A DNA stretch of 64,000 bases, from positions 14,222 to 78,221 of the forward strand of contig JAEZKA010000060.1 of NCBI GenBank assembly GCA_023436225.1, read 5' to 3'. The notes beneath the pieces were generated by a model. That model did no database searches. It was given only the letters and a program-made list of their open reading frames with translations, and was not told where the DNA came from. This document shows positions 54,779-62,308 of the stretch, piece after piece. The translations under genes were made by a program, and so were the position numbers. Position 1 is the stretch's first letter. The number at the start of each line of letters is the position of its first letter. The stretch comes from Bacillota bacterium. GTDB lineage: Bacteria; Bacillota; Clostridia; Lachnospirales; Lachnospiraceae.

Positions 54779-55960
54779 TTAAAGATAAATTCTTGCTAAG
54801 CGGCTTCCTAATCTGCAGAGCAGCTCATTTGTAATACTCCCTGCTGCTTCTGCTATTTCTGATGCAGACAACTCTTCCTGCCCGTCTTTCCCGATCAGAG
54901 TTACAATATCTCCTTGTTCCACTCCGGGAATATCCGTAATATCAATCAAGAGCTGATCCATGCAGACCCGACCAACAATGGGGACTCTCTGCCCACGAAG
55001 CAATACTACCCCAATACCATAGGACAAATTGCGTGGTAGCCCGTCTGCATATCCAATCGGAAGTACCGCTATCCTACTATCCCGCATTACCGGAAATTCT
55101 CTACCATAACTGACACACTCACCTGCTGCCACCTCCCGAATCATCGCAATCCTTGCTTTGAGAGAAAGTACTGGTTTAAGCTTTATCGAAAGCTCCATCT
55201 GATCCCCCAGTCTACTGAAGGAACCATAAAGCGCAATACCAATCCGAGCATAATCACAGCGTAGCTTCGAATAATTCATCAGCCCATAGCTGCTTTGTAC
55301 ATGAAGCATAGGTATCGCAATTCCCCCATCCTTTAATTGCTTCACCAGATGATAAAATTCTTTGATCTGCCCTCTTGTATACTCCACTGCTTCCTCTTCC
55401 TGTTGGTCCGCTACACAAAGATGAGTAAACATCCCCTTAACCTCAATCCCACCCAGATTAAAGGTTTGTGAGATTTTGTCGACATCCTGAGCACTTATGC
55501 CAAGCCGATGCATTCCAGTGTCAACCTTTAGGTGTACCGGTAAGCCAAGCTGCAATTCATTCAGCATCAGAGCATATTCGTAATCAATAACAGTCTGCAT
55601 TAATTGATAATGCTTTAATTGAACCGCTTGATTAATATCTGTATAGCCTAATATCAGTATGTCCCCTAGGATTCCGTTATTTCGCAGCTCTATCCCCTCA
55701 CTCAAGGTTGCTACTGCAAATGACCTTATTCCTATCTCGTTCAAAGTTTTTGAGATCTGAATTGCGCCATGTCCATAAGCATTTGCTTTAACTACCGCCA
55801 TCAAATCGCATCCCGATAGTATTAATTCCTTTAGTACTCTTACATTATATTTTAAATGCTTCAAGTTAACCTCTATCCATGACCGGTTCCTTCTATCATC
55901 CTCATTCCAGCTTGTTCTTTCCTCCATTATACCGGAAGAAATCGTCATGTAATTATTCAT
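54779..55960 (-). CDS. PLP-dependent alanine/serine racemase, VanT-like but soluble
   Basis: 393 residues. After a hydrophilic leader of about 27 residues the racemase fold begins at RSWIEVNLKHLKYNVRVLKE, with the PLP Lys in AVVKANAYGHGA. Later motifs are HLKVDTGMHRLGI, GMFTHLCVADQQ and the second catalytic Tyr region CVSYGREF. VATLSEGIELR and ILGYTD recall the racemase half of VanT more than ordinary Alr. VanT normally has an N-terminal membrane half of some 350 residues, absent here. It lies just after the VanXY remnant and VanG gene, the place of vanT in VanG operons. It could supply D-Ser or D-Ala; it may also be the cell's ordinary alanine racemase. Confidence 0.85.
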   Translation of the reverse strand: MNNYMTISSGIMEERTSWNEDDRRNRSWIEVNLKHLKYNVRVLKELILSGCDLMAVVKANAYGHGAIQISKTLNEIGIRSFAVATLSEGIELRNNGILGDILILGYTDINQAVQLKHYQLMQTVIDYEYALMLNELQLGLPVHLKVDTGMHRLGISAQDVDKISQTFNLGGIEVKGMFTHLCVADQQEEEAVEYTRGQIKEFYHLVKQLKDGGIAIPMLHVQSSYGLMNYSKLRCDYARIGIALYGSFSRLGDQMELSIKLKPVLSLKARIAMIREVAAGECVSYGREFPVMRDSRIAVLPIGYADGLPRNLSYGIGVVLLRGQRVPIVGRVCMDQLLIDITDIPGVEQGDIVTLIGKDGQEELSASEIAEAAGSITNELLCRLGSRLARIYL

Positions 55961-56046
55961 ATAACTTATCCCATCTCCCCTTTAAATTATTACGTGCCGA
56001 AGAAGACGCAGGCACAAAGTTCTGAGTGTGAAAAAGCCTTTTCACA

Positions 56047-56290
56047 CTATTGCATCCATAATGTCACAATAAAGCCATCCATATTGTTACCGGAGAGCTG
56101 ATAAATGGAATCCTCCGGTAATTCTATCGCAGTAAAATTGGAGGTTCTATTCGCTCTTATATAAAAAATCTCAACTGTCTGCTGATTCAACTGGTGATTA
56201 AGTGGTCTCCATTATAGGGATATTCCATCAGAAACTCCACATACTCTTCCAGCGCTAGATCATGCTTCTTCATCAGAATCGAATGGGGAT
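56047..56290 (-). pseudogene. remnant of VanXY-type D,D-peptidase C-terminus
   Basis: Immediately after the VanG-like stop, one frame reads GYPHSILMKKHDLALEEYVE, FLMEYPYNGDHL, and soon stops. A second frame picks up NQQTVEIFYIRANR and ends SIYQLSGNNMDGFIVTLWMQ-stop at 56047. Joined across a frameshift near 56195 they look like the tail of a VanY/VanXY-family carboxypeptidase as I remember it. The catalytic SxHxxGxAxD and ExxH parts are gone, so the product cannot cut D-Ala-D-Ala. Position between vanG and vanT is where vanXY sits in VanG operons. Assignment rests on position and remembered tail sequence. Confidence 0.65.
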
Positions 56291-56298
56291 ATCCGTCC

Positions 56299-57351
56299 TC
56301 ATCCTTTTAACCCCATTTCGATTAATCTTGTGAGCAGCTCCCGAAAGGGTAATCCTATTCCGTTCATCATATTAGGGAAGCGGCTGTGAGTAGTGAAGCC
56401 TGGTATCGTATTTACTTCATTGAACACAATACGATTATCCGGAGTCAGAAATAGATCCACCCTTGCAAAGCCCCTACATCCCAGCGTTCGATAGATGAGC
56501 GCTGCCGTTTGCTTTATCTTTTCTGCTGTCTTGTCGTCAATGCGGGCCGGCATATGAATTTGAGAGCTCTTCAGGGTATATTTTTCGGTATAATCAAAAA
56601 AGCCATTACTAAGTTCAATCTCATCAACTTCTCCTATGATCAGTTCCTGGTTACCTAATATAGCGCAGCCTACCTCAAAGCCCTCTATATTCTCCTCAAT
56701 GATAACCTCATTATCGTATTCGAATGCCAATTTAACTGCACCTGCCAAATCCGATCTATCATAAACCTTTGTTATTCCGAAGGAGGATCCAGCCTTCATT
56801 GGCTTTACAAATAAAGGATACTGTAAATCCTTAGTCTTTTCGTACAGAAGAATCGAGGTAAGCTGCTTTGTCAGTACAATTGAATTCGGGATACAGATAT
56901 CGGCAGCCGCCGCAAGTCTATGCGCTCTATCCTTGTCCATACAAAGTGCTGAACTCAAGGTGCCACAACCGATTAGAGGAATACCAGCTAACTCGATCAA
57001 TCCTTGAATGGTACCATCCTCCCCGTTTTTGCCGTGCATAACCGGAAAAGCAGCATCAATCCGTTCATAACGGATTCCTTCTCTTCTTAATTCAATAATC
57101 CCGTGAATATGGCGATCCGGTGACAGAATTACCGATATACAATCCTTCTCCTCTGTATGCCAGGTATCGTCCTTAATTCTATCAATTGCTCCGAAATAGC
57201 GAAACCAGGAGCCCTCTTGATTAATCCCTATCAAGATAGCCTCATAGCATCTGCCATCCATGTTACTTATGATAGAATAGGCTGATTGAAGTGATACGGA
57301 GTACTCACTGGAGCAGCCTCCAAAAATAATTGCAATTTTCTTCTTTCCCAT
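56299..57351 (-). CDS. vanG: VanG-type D-alanine-D-serine ligase
   Basis: 350 residues, the VanG length. It closely follows remembered VanG: KKIAIIFGGCSSEYSVSLQS, FPVMHGKNGEDGTIQGLIEL, SALCMDKDRAHRL, PMKAGSSFGITKV, VDEIELSNGFFDYTEKYTLK and FNEVNTIPGFTTHSRFPNMM. The EKYT loop is the form of D-Ala-D-Ser ligases rather than the EKYK of VanA/B lactate ligases. ATP-grasp residues are intact. It would make D-Ala-D-Ser for cell-wall precursors with low vancomycin affinity. Flanking van genes are broken, so by itself it is unlikely to give resistance. AAAGGAG start site; a structured leader lies upstream. Confidence 0.88.
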   Translation of the reverse strand: MGKKKIAIIFGGCSSEYSVSLQSAYSIISNMDGRCYEAILIGINQEGSWFRYFGAIDRIKDDTWHTEEKDCISVILSPDRHIHGIIELRREGIRYERIDAAFPVMHGKNGEDGTIQGLIELAGIPLIGCGTLSSALCMDKDRAHRLAAAADICIPNSIVLTKQLTSILLYEKTKDLQYPLFVKPMKAGSSFGITKVYDRSDLAGAVKLAFEYDNEVIIEENIEGFEVGCAILGNQELIIGEVDEIELSNGFFDYTEKYTLKSSQIHMPARIDDKTAEKIKQTAALIYRTLGCRGFARVDLFLTPDNRIVFNEVNTIPGFTTHSRFPNMMNGIGLPFRELLTRLIEMGLKG

Positions 57352-57412
57352 CTTTCTTCTCCTTTATAAATGAAATAGTAAAACGCCGTATGTATCGCCT
57401 TTTCATAGGGCT

Positions 57413-57503
57413 TATATGTTATAAGCCTATTTGTCCTATAACATATAAAAAGCATCCGTTTATTCCTGGCAATTTGATATTACCAGAACAGCGAATGCTT
57501 TTT
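57413..57503 (-). promoter_or_regulatory. inverted repeat and hairpin in the vanG leader
   Basis: TATATGTTATA (57413-57423) and TATAACATATA (57437-57447) form a perfect 11-base inverted repeat with 13-base spacer. The left arm can instead join ATAGGGCTTATA/TTATAAGCCTAT (57405-57430). Directly next to it a hairpin AAAAAGCAT...ATGCTTTTT (57447-57503) with inner CCTGG/CCAG looks like a terminator. Together they separate the broken vanRS from vanG and could attenuate it or be a regulator site. Confidence 0.55.
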
Positions 57504-57559
57504 CTTTGTATTTCTAAAATAAAAGTTAACGATTTCGTGATTAAATTCTTACATTTTTC

Positions 57560-58188
57560 CTACGAAAGATTTGGGAGCGTAATAATAAATTCGATAATCT
57601 CATCTTTACTATTTGCACTGATACTACCCTTGTGAAGTTCTACAATCTCCCTTGCTATGGCTAGCCCCAGTCCAGCACCACCTGTTTTGGTCGTTCTCGC
57701 CGTATCCAGGCGGTAGAATTGCTCGAATATCCTCTCCAGCTTCTCAGGCGGTATGGTATTCCCATGATTGAGAAAGCTTAGACGGATTCCATCCTCGGAC
57801 TGAATTGCCGATATCTTAATTGTCTGATCCGAGAAGCTATAGTTGTCTTTACCCGTGCAACAACCTCCAGTGGATTGAAGGGTTTTGTAATATAATCGTC
57901 CGCTCCAAGTGTCAACCCCATGATTTTATCCATATCCTCAACCTTAGCGGTCAGCATGATTACCGGAAAGAAATAATTCTCCCTTATCTTCTGACAAATG
58001 CGAAAACCATCAATATCAGGAAGCATCACATCTAGCACTGCCAAATCCAATTTTGTAGTACCGATACATTCCAAGGCCTCTCGACCGCTATAGAACTTAA
58101 ATACCTCGTAGCCATCATTCTTTAGATACAATTCCAGCAGATCTGCAATCTCCTTCTCGTCATCCACAATTAAAATATTTTCACTCAT
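57560..58188 (-). pseudogene. collapsed vanR-vanS two-component system (deletion fusion)
   Basis: The frame from ATG 58188 codes a complete OmpR-type receiver (ILIVDDEKEIADLLELYL, LDVMLPDIDGF, MLTAKVEDMDK, GADDYITKPFNPLEVVARVK), matching VanR of VanG operons as remembered. After about 118 residues it enters foreign text and stops at 57778. Another frame across the junction codes the end of a VanS-like kinase: FLNHGNTIPPEKLERIFEQF, TKTGGAGLGLAIAREIVELH, ending at 57560. A deletion has removed the VanR DNA-binding domain and most of VanS, including the phospho-His. A receiver-only protein of 136 residues could still be made from GAGGAG and ATG 58188. Confidence 0.85.
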
Positions 58189-58397
58189 CTTAACTCCTCA
58201 ATATTATATTCCCTTATATTATTGGCTTATTTTTACTCAGCAGGATAATTTTATATTAATCTGATCGGTTTGCCAAGTGAAATTATGCCTCAACTACCGT
58301 CCCACAATATTCTATTTATGGAATTGGGATACATATGGAGTTATATCCCGTCTAATATTTGAAACATCAATATAACATAATTATAAGGAGGAATACT

Positions 58398-59885
58398 ATG
58401 AAAAAGATATATACATTGGTCATTCTCGTTGTGATGATGACTTTACTAGGTAATGTAACTGCTTTCGCACATATTAAAGCACCAAAGATAAAAGTAACTG
58501 TAAACAAAAGCACTGTTAAATACGATGTATCCCCTTATCTGTCAAAGAGTGAGGTTATGATACCACTGGTGGAGACCGCCAAAGCCATCGGGGCAGAAGT
58601 TGAATGGGATAAAAAGAATAAAACCACATGGATCCATTTTGATATGACTCATGTTGAATTTAAAGAAGGAAAGAGTGAGTTTTATATTCATAGAGTTGCT
58701 GATTTCTCAGGCATACCTCAGACAGTTAAGCTAAATACACCAATTAAATCCAGCCGCGGCCATGTTATGGTACCCGGTAAAACGGTATTTGAAAACATAG
58801 GAATGACGGTTTCCTGGGACAGTAAGAAAAAAGTATTGTCCATTACCGGAGAAGTTAATATTAATAAGGATATTAAATATACCGAAATCGTGAAAGATGA
58901 TATTATTAAAATGAAATCGGTCTATTCCTGGTATAATAAAAATTACTCAAAAGCTGGAATACATTCCATGAGATATAATGGAACCATGTATGTAATTGGA
59001 AGTGCAGGAAAGAAGCCTACTGGTGGATACACAGTTGGCATTAGCAAGGTATCCTATGAATCCTCCTCGAAGGCCTTTGTAACAGCTTATGTGAAGGCAC
59101 CTACTCCTGATATGATGGTAACACAGGTTGAGACCTATCCTCATATCTTAATCAAAATTGAGGGTCAGAAAAAGCTTCGTCACATAAGTGGTGAGGTTCA
59201 AGAGAATACTCCTGCCCCCTTACCAACTGTTGTTGATTATGAAGAGATCTCTTATGATAATATTATAAACAATAGGAAGTTAGCGAATTGGTACTCTGAA
59301 AACAATCAAAAGCAAGGTATTAGCTATATCAGAGACGGAGAATACGTCTATGCACTCATTGCTGCAGGAGAAAGACCGACCGGAGGCTATACTATCAGCA
59401 TAGATAATATATTTTACAGTACGGCTGATACCGTGATGATTAGTGCCAAGGTAGCTCCTCCCGGAGACAATGTCAGAGTGATCATGATGATTACTTATCC
59501 CAATATGCTGATTAGAATAAAATCAGACACAATAAAAACAGTGCTCGGCGATGTGAATGATACTAAAATCACCTGGGTTACTCTTGATATAAATAGCGTA
59601 AAGGTCATGGAATTATATGACCTAAATCAAGTAAAATTAAGAGATGTCTTCGGTAGTGAAAAGGATGAGATTATGCAATCCTTCAATAGTGCGACAATTG
59701 ATTCAAATCCATATATTAAGATGATTGCCGGTAAGATTCTCAAAGTGACCACAACGGATGGTTATCTGATGACCTTCTCCAGCTACGGTTCTGATAAGAA
59801 TGTGATTGCCAGTCTTGAAAAGGATGGCGTTGCAAAATCCTATCATCTGCTTGCGCCTGGAATTGCGAAATATATCTATAAATAA
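58398..59885 (+). CDS. secreted protein with copper-amine-oxidase-like N-domain and two PrcB repeats
   Basis: 495 residues from ATG 58398, 8 bases after AGGAGG. Signal peptide about 1-24. Residues about 35-150 resemble the copper amine oxidase N-terminal-like domain common in Firmicute exoproteins (VSPYLSKSEVMIPLVETAKA, VEWDKKNKTTWIHF, GMTVSWDSKKKVLSI). Two PrcB-like repeats follow at about 165-270 and 295-390, marked by GKKPTGGYTVGISKVSYE and GERPTGGYTISIDNIFYS. The last 100 residues are not recognised. Probably a cell-surface scaffold or binding protein; no catalytic motif is seen. Confidence 0.85.
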   Translation: MKKIYTLVILVVMMTLLGNVTAFAHIKAPKIKVTVNKSTVKYDVSPYLSKSEVMIPLVETAKAIGAEVEWDKKNKTTWIHFDMTHVEFKEGKSEFYIHRVADFSGIPQTVKLNTPIKSSRGHVMVPGKTVFENIGMTVSWDSKKKVLSITGEVNINKDIKYTEIVKDDIIKMKSVYSWYNKNYSKAGIHSMRYNGTMYVIGSAGKKPTGGYTVGISKVSYESSSKAFVTAYVKAPTPDMMVTQVETYPHILIKIEGQKKLRHISGEVQENTPAPLPTVVDYEEISYDNIINNRKLANWYSENNQKQGISYIRDGEYVYALIAAGERPTGGYTISIDNIFYSTADTVMISAKVAPPGDNVRVIMMITYPNMLIRIKSDTIKTVLGDVNDTKITWVTLDINSVKVMELYDLNQVKLRDVFGSEKDEIMQSFNSATIDSNPYIKMIAGKILKVTTTDGYLMTFSSYGSDKNVIASLEKDGVAKSYHLLAPGIAKYIYK

Positions 59886-59938
59886 GATTAATACGAAATT
59901 CTTCTATTTAGGATATCTTCCTTACCTTATAGGAATTA

Positions 59939-59973
59939 CCAAGTGGCTGTCGCAAACTGCGACAGCCACTTGG
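59939..59973 (+). terminator. strong hairpin after PrcB-repeat gene
   Basis: CCAAGTGGCTGTCGCA (59939-59954) pairs perfectly with TGCGACAGCCACTTGG (59958-59973) around a 3-base loop. The T-run is missing. GCTGTCGCA also forms the stem at 63.9 kb. Confidence 0.7.
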
Positions 59974-60038
59974 CATAGTAATAATATCCGTTCCATCTCT
60001 TGTCTAAAATCCCTTTTCATGATATAATTTCTTATCAT

Positions 60039-60111
60039 GGAGGCATAGCTCAGTCGGGAGAGCACTTGCTCGACAAGCAAGGGGTCACTGGTTCAAGTCC
60101 AGCTGTCTCCA
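60039..60111 (+). tRNA. tRNA-Val(GAC)-like, with C33 and no encoded CCA
   Basis: 73 bases folding as a normal cloverleaf. Acceptor GGAGGCA/TGTCTCC, D arm GCTC...GAGC, anticodon arm CTTGC-TCGACAA-GCAAG, T arm ACTGG-TTCAAGT-CCAGC, discriminator A. The anticodon reads GAC (Val) by position, but base 33 is C instead of the near universal U, and the first T-stem pair is A-C. CCA is not encoded. It may be a functional variant or a decaying gene. Confidence 0.8.
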
Positions 60112-60137
60112 TTCGTTATTCAATAGTACCAGTCTTT

Positions 60138-60210
60138 GGGGATATAGCTCAGTTGGGAGAGCGCCTGCATGGCATGCAGGAGGCCGTGGGTTCGAGTCCC
60201 ATTATCTCCA
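60138..60210 (+). tRNA. tRNA-Ala(GGC)
   Basis: 73 bases with all arms paired: GGGGATA/TATCTCC, GCTC/GAGC, CCTGC-ATGGCAT-GCAGG, GTGGG-TTCGAGT-CCCAT, discriminator A. Anticodon GGC with U33 present. CCA is not encoded. It follows the Val-type tRNA by 26 bases and is probably co-transcribed. Confidence 0.92.
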
Positions 60211-60336
60211 TCATATTAAAGTCATGTATGAGGATTTGAACTCTTACATGACTTTAATTATTCTATATGATATAATCGTAAAAATGAAGGTTATTTATAT
60301 AATAAGAAGTGGATATTATGAAGAGGAGAAAACAAA

Positions 60337-60801
60337 ATGAGTAATAGCTACATCATTAGACCAGCCACTATGGAAGATGAAGAAAATATTCTGAAATTAT
60401 CAAGATTTGTTGCAGATAACTACACACGTTCTTACCTTGGGGATCAAATTGTTGACTGGTATATCGATAGTGGCAATTGCGATGAGGATATAAGAAAAGG
60501 AATTAAAAATTCCACTCTGCTTTTGCTTGATGAAAAAATTATTGGAATTATGATTTGGCACGAAAATCAATTGCAAGGTTTTATGATTGATATTTGTTAC
60601 CACGGCACAGGTGCTGCACAATATTTTTGCAATCAAATAATACCGGAAAAACTAAATTTGTATAATGAGCTGCATTTGGAATGCTTTGATAAAAACCTCA
60701 GAGGAATTGCTTTTTACAAAAAAAACGGTTGGACTGAATATGGACAAATTGAAGATGAGCTGATAAATGGACACAGAATCCTATTTAAACTGACAAAATG
60801 A
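60337..60801 (+). CDS. GNAT-family N-acetyltransferase
   Basis: 154 residues with weak but complete GNAT layout: YIIRPATMEDEENILKLSRF, a central strand LQGFMIDICYHGTGAAQYF where the usual Q/RxxGxG/A loop is poorly conserved, and LECFDKNLRGIAFYKKNGW. The degenerate acetyl-CoA loop (YHGTGAA) is odd but has GxGA. AT-rich codon use compared with neighbours. GAGGAG ribosome site; terminated by the next hairpin. Substrate unknown. Confidence 0.8.
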   Translation: MSNSYIIRPATMEDEENILKLSRFVADNYTRSYLGDQIVDWYIDSGNCDEDIRKGIKNSTLLLLDEKIIGIMIWHENQLQGFMIDICYHGTGAAQYFCNQIIPEKLNLYNELHLECFDKNLRGIAFYKKNGWTEYGQIEDELINGHRILFKLTK

Positions 60802-60900
60802 GCAACACCTTGTGTGTTCTTGAAAATTAAACGATATCCTTTTTACTTATAGAAATACATCGATAAGCTATAATTGATAATCAACATAATTGAAGCAATT

Positions 60901-60932
60901 CAGGCTCTGCATAACTGCAGAGCCTGAAATTT
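60901..60932. terminator. terminator between GNAT and lipoprotein genes
   Basis: CAGGCTCTGCA (60901-60911) pairs with TGCAGAGCCTG (60916-60926), then AAATTTTC. It lies between convergent genes. Confidence 0.8.
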
Positions 60933-60994
60933 TCTCCTGCTGATCAATAAGTTCATAAAATAGTACCTAGCTGCAAAAAGCGTAATTCCACTTA

Positions 60995-62086
60995 TTATTC
61001 TTTTAGATAGATTACACTGCTATTGTACTGTGTCCCATCGTAATCTGAATAAGCCAACTTATCTCCGGAGGGGCTCCAGCTGGTACCGGCATTCTCGACA
61101 TCATCCACAATCCTGGTAGTCTCTCCGGTCAACATATTATACACATACAGATTGCCAGCCGTCGAGTTGTTCACATCCTCCTTTTGGTTATAAGCAATCA
61201 GGCGTTGATCCGGTGACCAAGATACTCCGCTAAATTCGATCCCTTCCGCAATAGGGATAGTCACATCGCTTTCCAAGTCATAAGCAAGCATGGTACTCTT
61301 ATTCTCATTTGTCTGCAATACCAGCAATTGTTTGCCGTCGGGGGAGGGTTGAATATTGTATACCTGCTCTAAGTTAAGGCTAACCTTTTCCTTCGTAGCA
61401 ATATTGAACCTCATTAAGCTACTATCATATTGCGTATTGTAATAAATGTTGTCATTTATTTTCACAATAAGATATAATGCCTCCTCCTTTAAGCCATCCA
61501 CCAAAGTAATTTTACCTGTACTGTCAGCCAGATATGCCCCGCCGCTATAAGCCGCTCCAACCACTGTTACATTATCGGCCCATTGTGCACTGATGGCTCC
61601 GCCTATCGGTTCACCAACGATCCCAAAGTCTTTCATAGTATCCATATTCATTATGTGAAATACAGGATCTCCTAAGGAATACTCATAATACAAAAGGTAA
61701 TTCTTATCTTTGGACAGGACAGCCCCCTCCAGGTATACCTTTTCTTGTTCTCTGACCAGCTCATACTCCTTCGTGATAAGGTTAAACCGATATAAACTCC
61801 TGGGATAATACTCTGACAGCTCAGCCAGACTCATCTTATCCAGTAACTCATTTTCCTTTGAGACAACCACCGTATCTTCATCCAACCAATCCGTAATACT
61901 TACCTGCTGATATTGATCAATCCTCTCGACTGTAATATCTTGCTTGCTTTCCTCCTGTTTGGTATCCTCAATGATGGTTATAGTTTTATCCTCTTCCTTT
62001 ATCTTCTTTTTTTCTTCTGCTTTTTGACACGCAGTCATAGCCAGAAGCATTGTTATTGTAAGTATTGCTATTAATCTTTTTCTCAT
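60995..62086 (-). CDS. TolB-like beta-propeller lipoprotein
   Basis: 363 residues. Lipoprotein signal with lipobox MTAC at residues 17-20, then a charged Lys/Glu linker. The rest has repeated WD40/TolB-like strands: ITDWLDEDTVVVSKE, NIQPSPDGKQLLVLQ, GVSWSPDQRLIAYNQ and GTSWSPSGDKLAYSDYDG. The SPDG/SPSG repeats mark propeller blades. Exported and membrane anchored; likely binds a protein or peptide. Function unknown. Confidence 0.85.
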   Translation of the reverse strand: MRKRLIAILTITMLLAMTACQKAEEKKKIKEEDKTITIIEDTKQEESKQDITVERIDQYQQVSITDWLDEDTVVVSKENELLDKMSLAELSEYYPRSLYRFNLITKEYELVREQEKVYLEGAVLSKDKNYLLYYEYSLGDPVFHIMNMDTMKDFGIVGEPIGGAISAQWADNVTVVGAAYSGGAYLADSTGKITLVDGLKEEALYLIVKINDNIYYNTQYDSSLMRFNIATKEKVSLNLEQVYNIQPSPDGKQLLVLQTNENKSTMLAYDLESDVTIPIAEGIEFSGVSWSPDQRLIAYNQKEDVNNSTAGNLYVYNMLTGETTRIVDDVENAGTSWSPSGDKLAYSDYDGTQYNSSVIYLKE

Positions 62087-62185
62087 ATCAAATCCTCACC
62101 TTTCTTCATATCTGCCTACTGGTTACTGTGTGATACGAATCCAATTCTACCATTAAATTGGTATGAGATCTATCCTTTTTATGTA

Positions 62186-62245
62186 AAAAGCATTCGTTTA
62201 GCTCCATTCACTATTTACCCCATACTGAGGAATGCATCTTTTTTT
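62186..62245. repeat. AAAAAGCATTCGTTTA hairpin, relative of the vanG leader hairpin
   Basis: AAAAAGCATTC (62186-62196) pairs with GAATGC plus a T-rich end (62230-62245). The left arm matches that at 57447 (AAAAAGCATCCGTTTA) in all but one base, and both lie about 100 bases before a minus-strand gene. Confidence 0.5.
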
Positions 62246-62267
62246 GTCTTGGAAATAGTCTTAACAT

Positions 62268-62301
62268 ATAAAAAAAGGCCTACATCATTTCGATACAGGC
62301 C
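62268..62301 (-). terminator. terminator of serine hydrolase gene
   Basis: On the minus strand GGCCT (from 62301) and AGGCC (to 62277) close a hairpin that is followed by seven T residues. It begins 8 bases after the stop codon. Confidence 0.8.
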
Positions 62302-62308
62302 AAATATT

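Noticed and set aside
54779..58188. Functional vancomycin-resistance operon
   Set aside because: The regulator genes and the D,D-peptidase are broken; an intact ligase alone is not evidence of resistance.
60000..60239. 79-residue open frame spanning both tRNA genes
   Set aside because: Its text (AQSGEHLLDKQGVTGSSPA and AQLGERLHGMQEAVGSSP) is simply tRNA sequence read as protein, a well known artefact.
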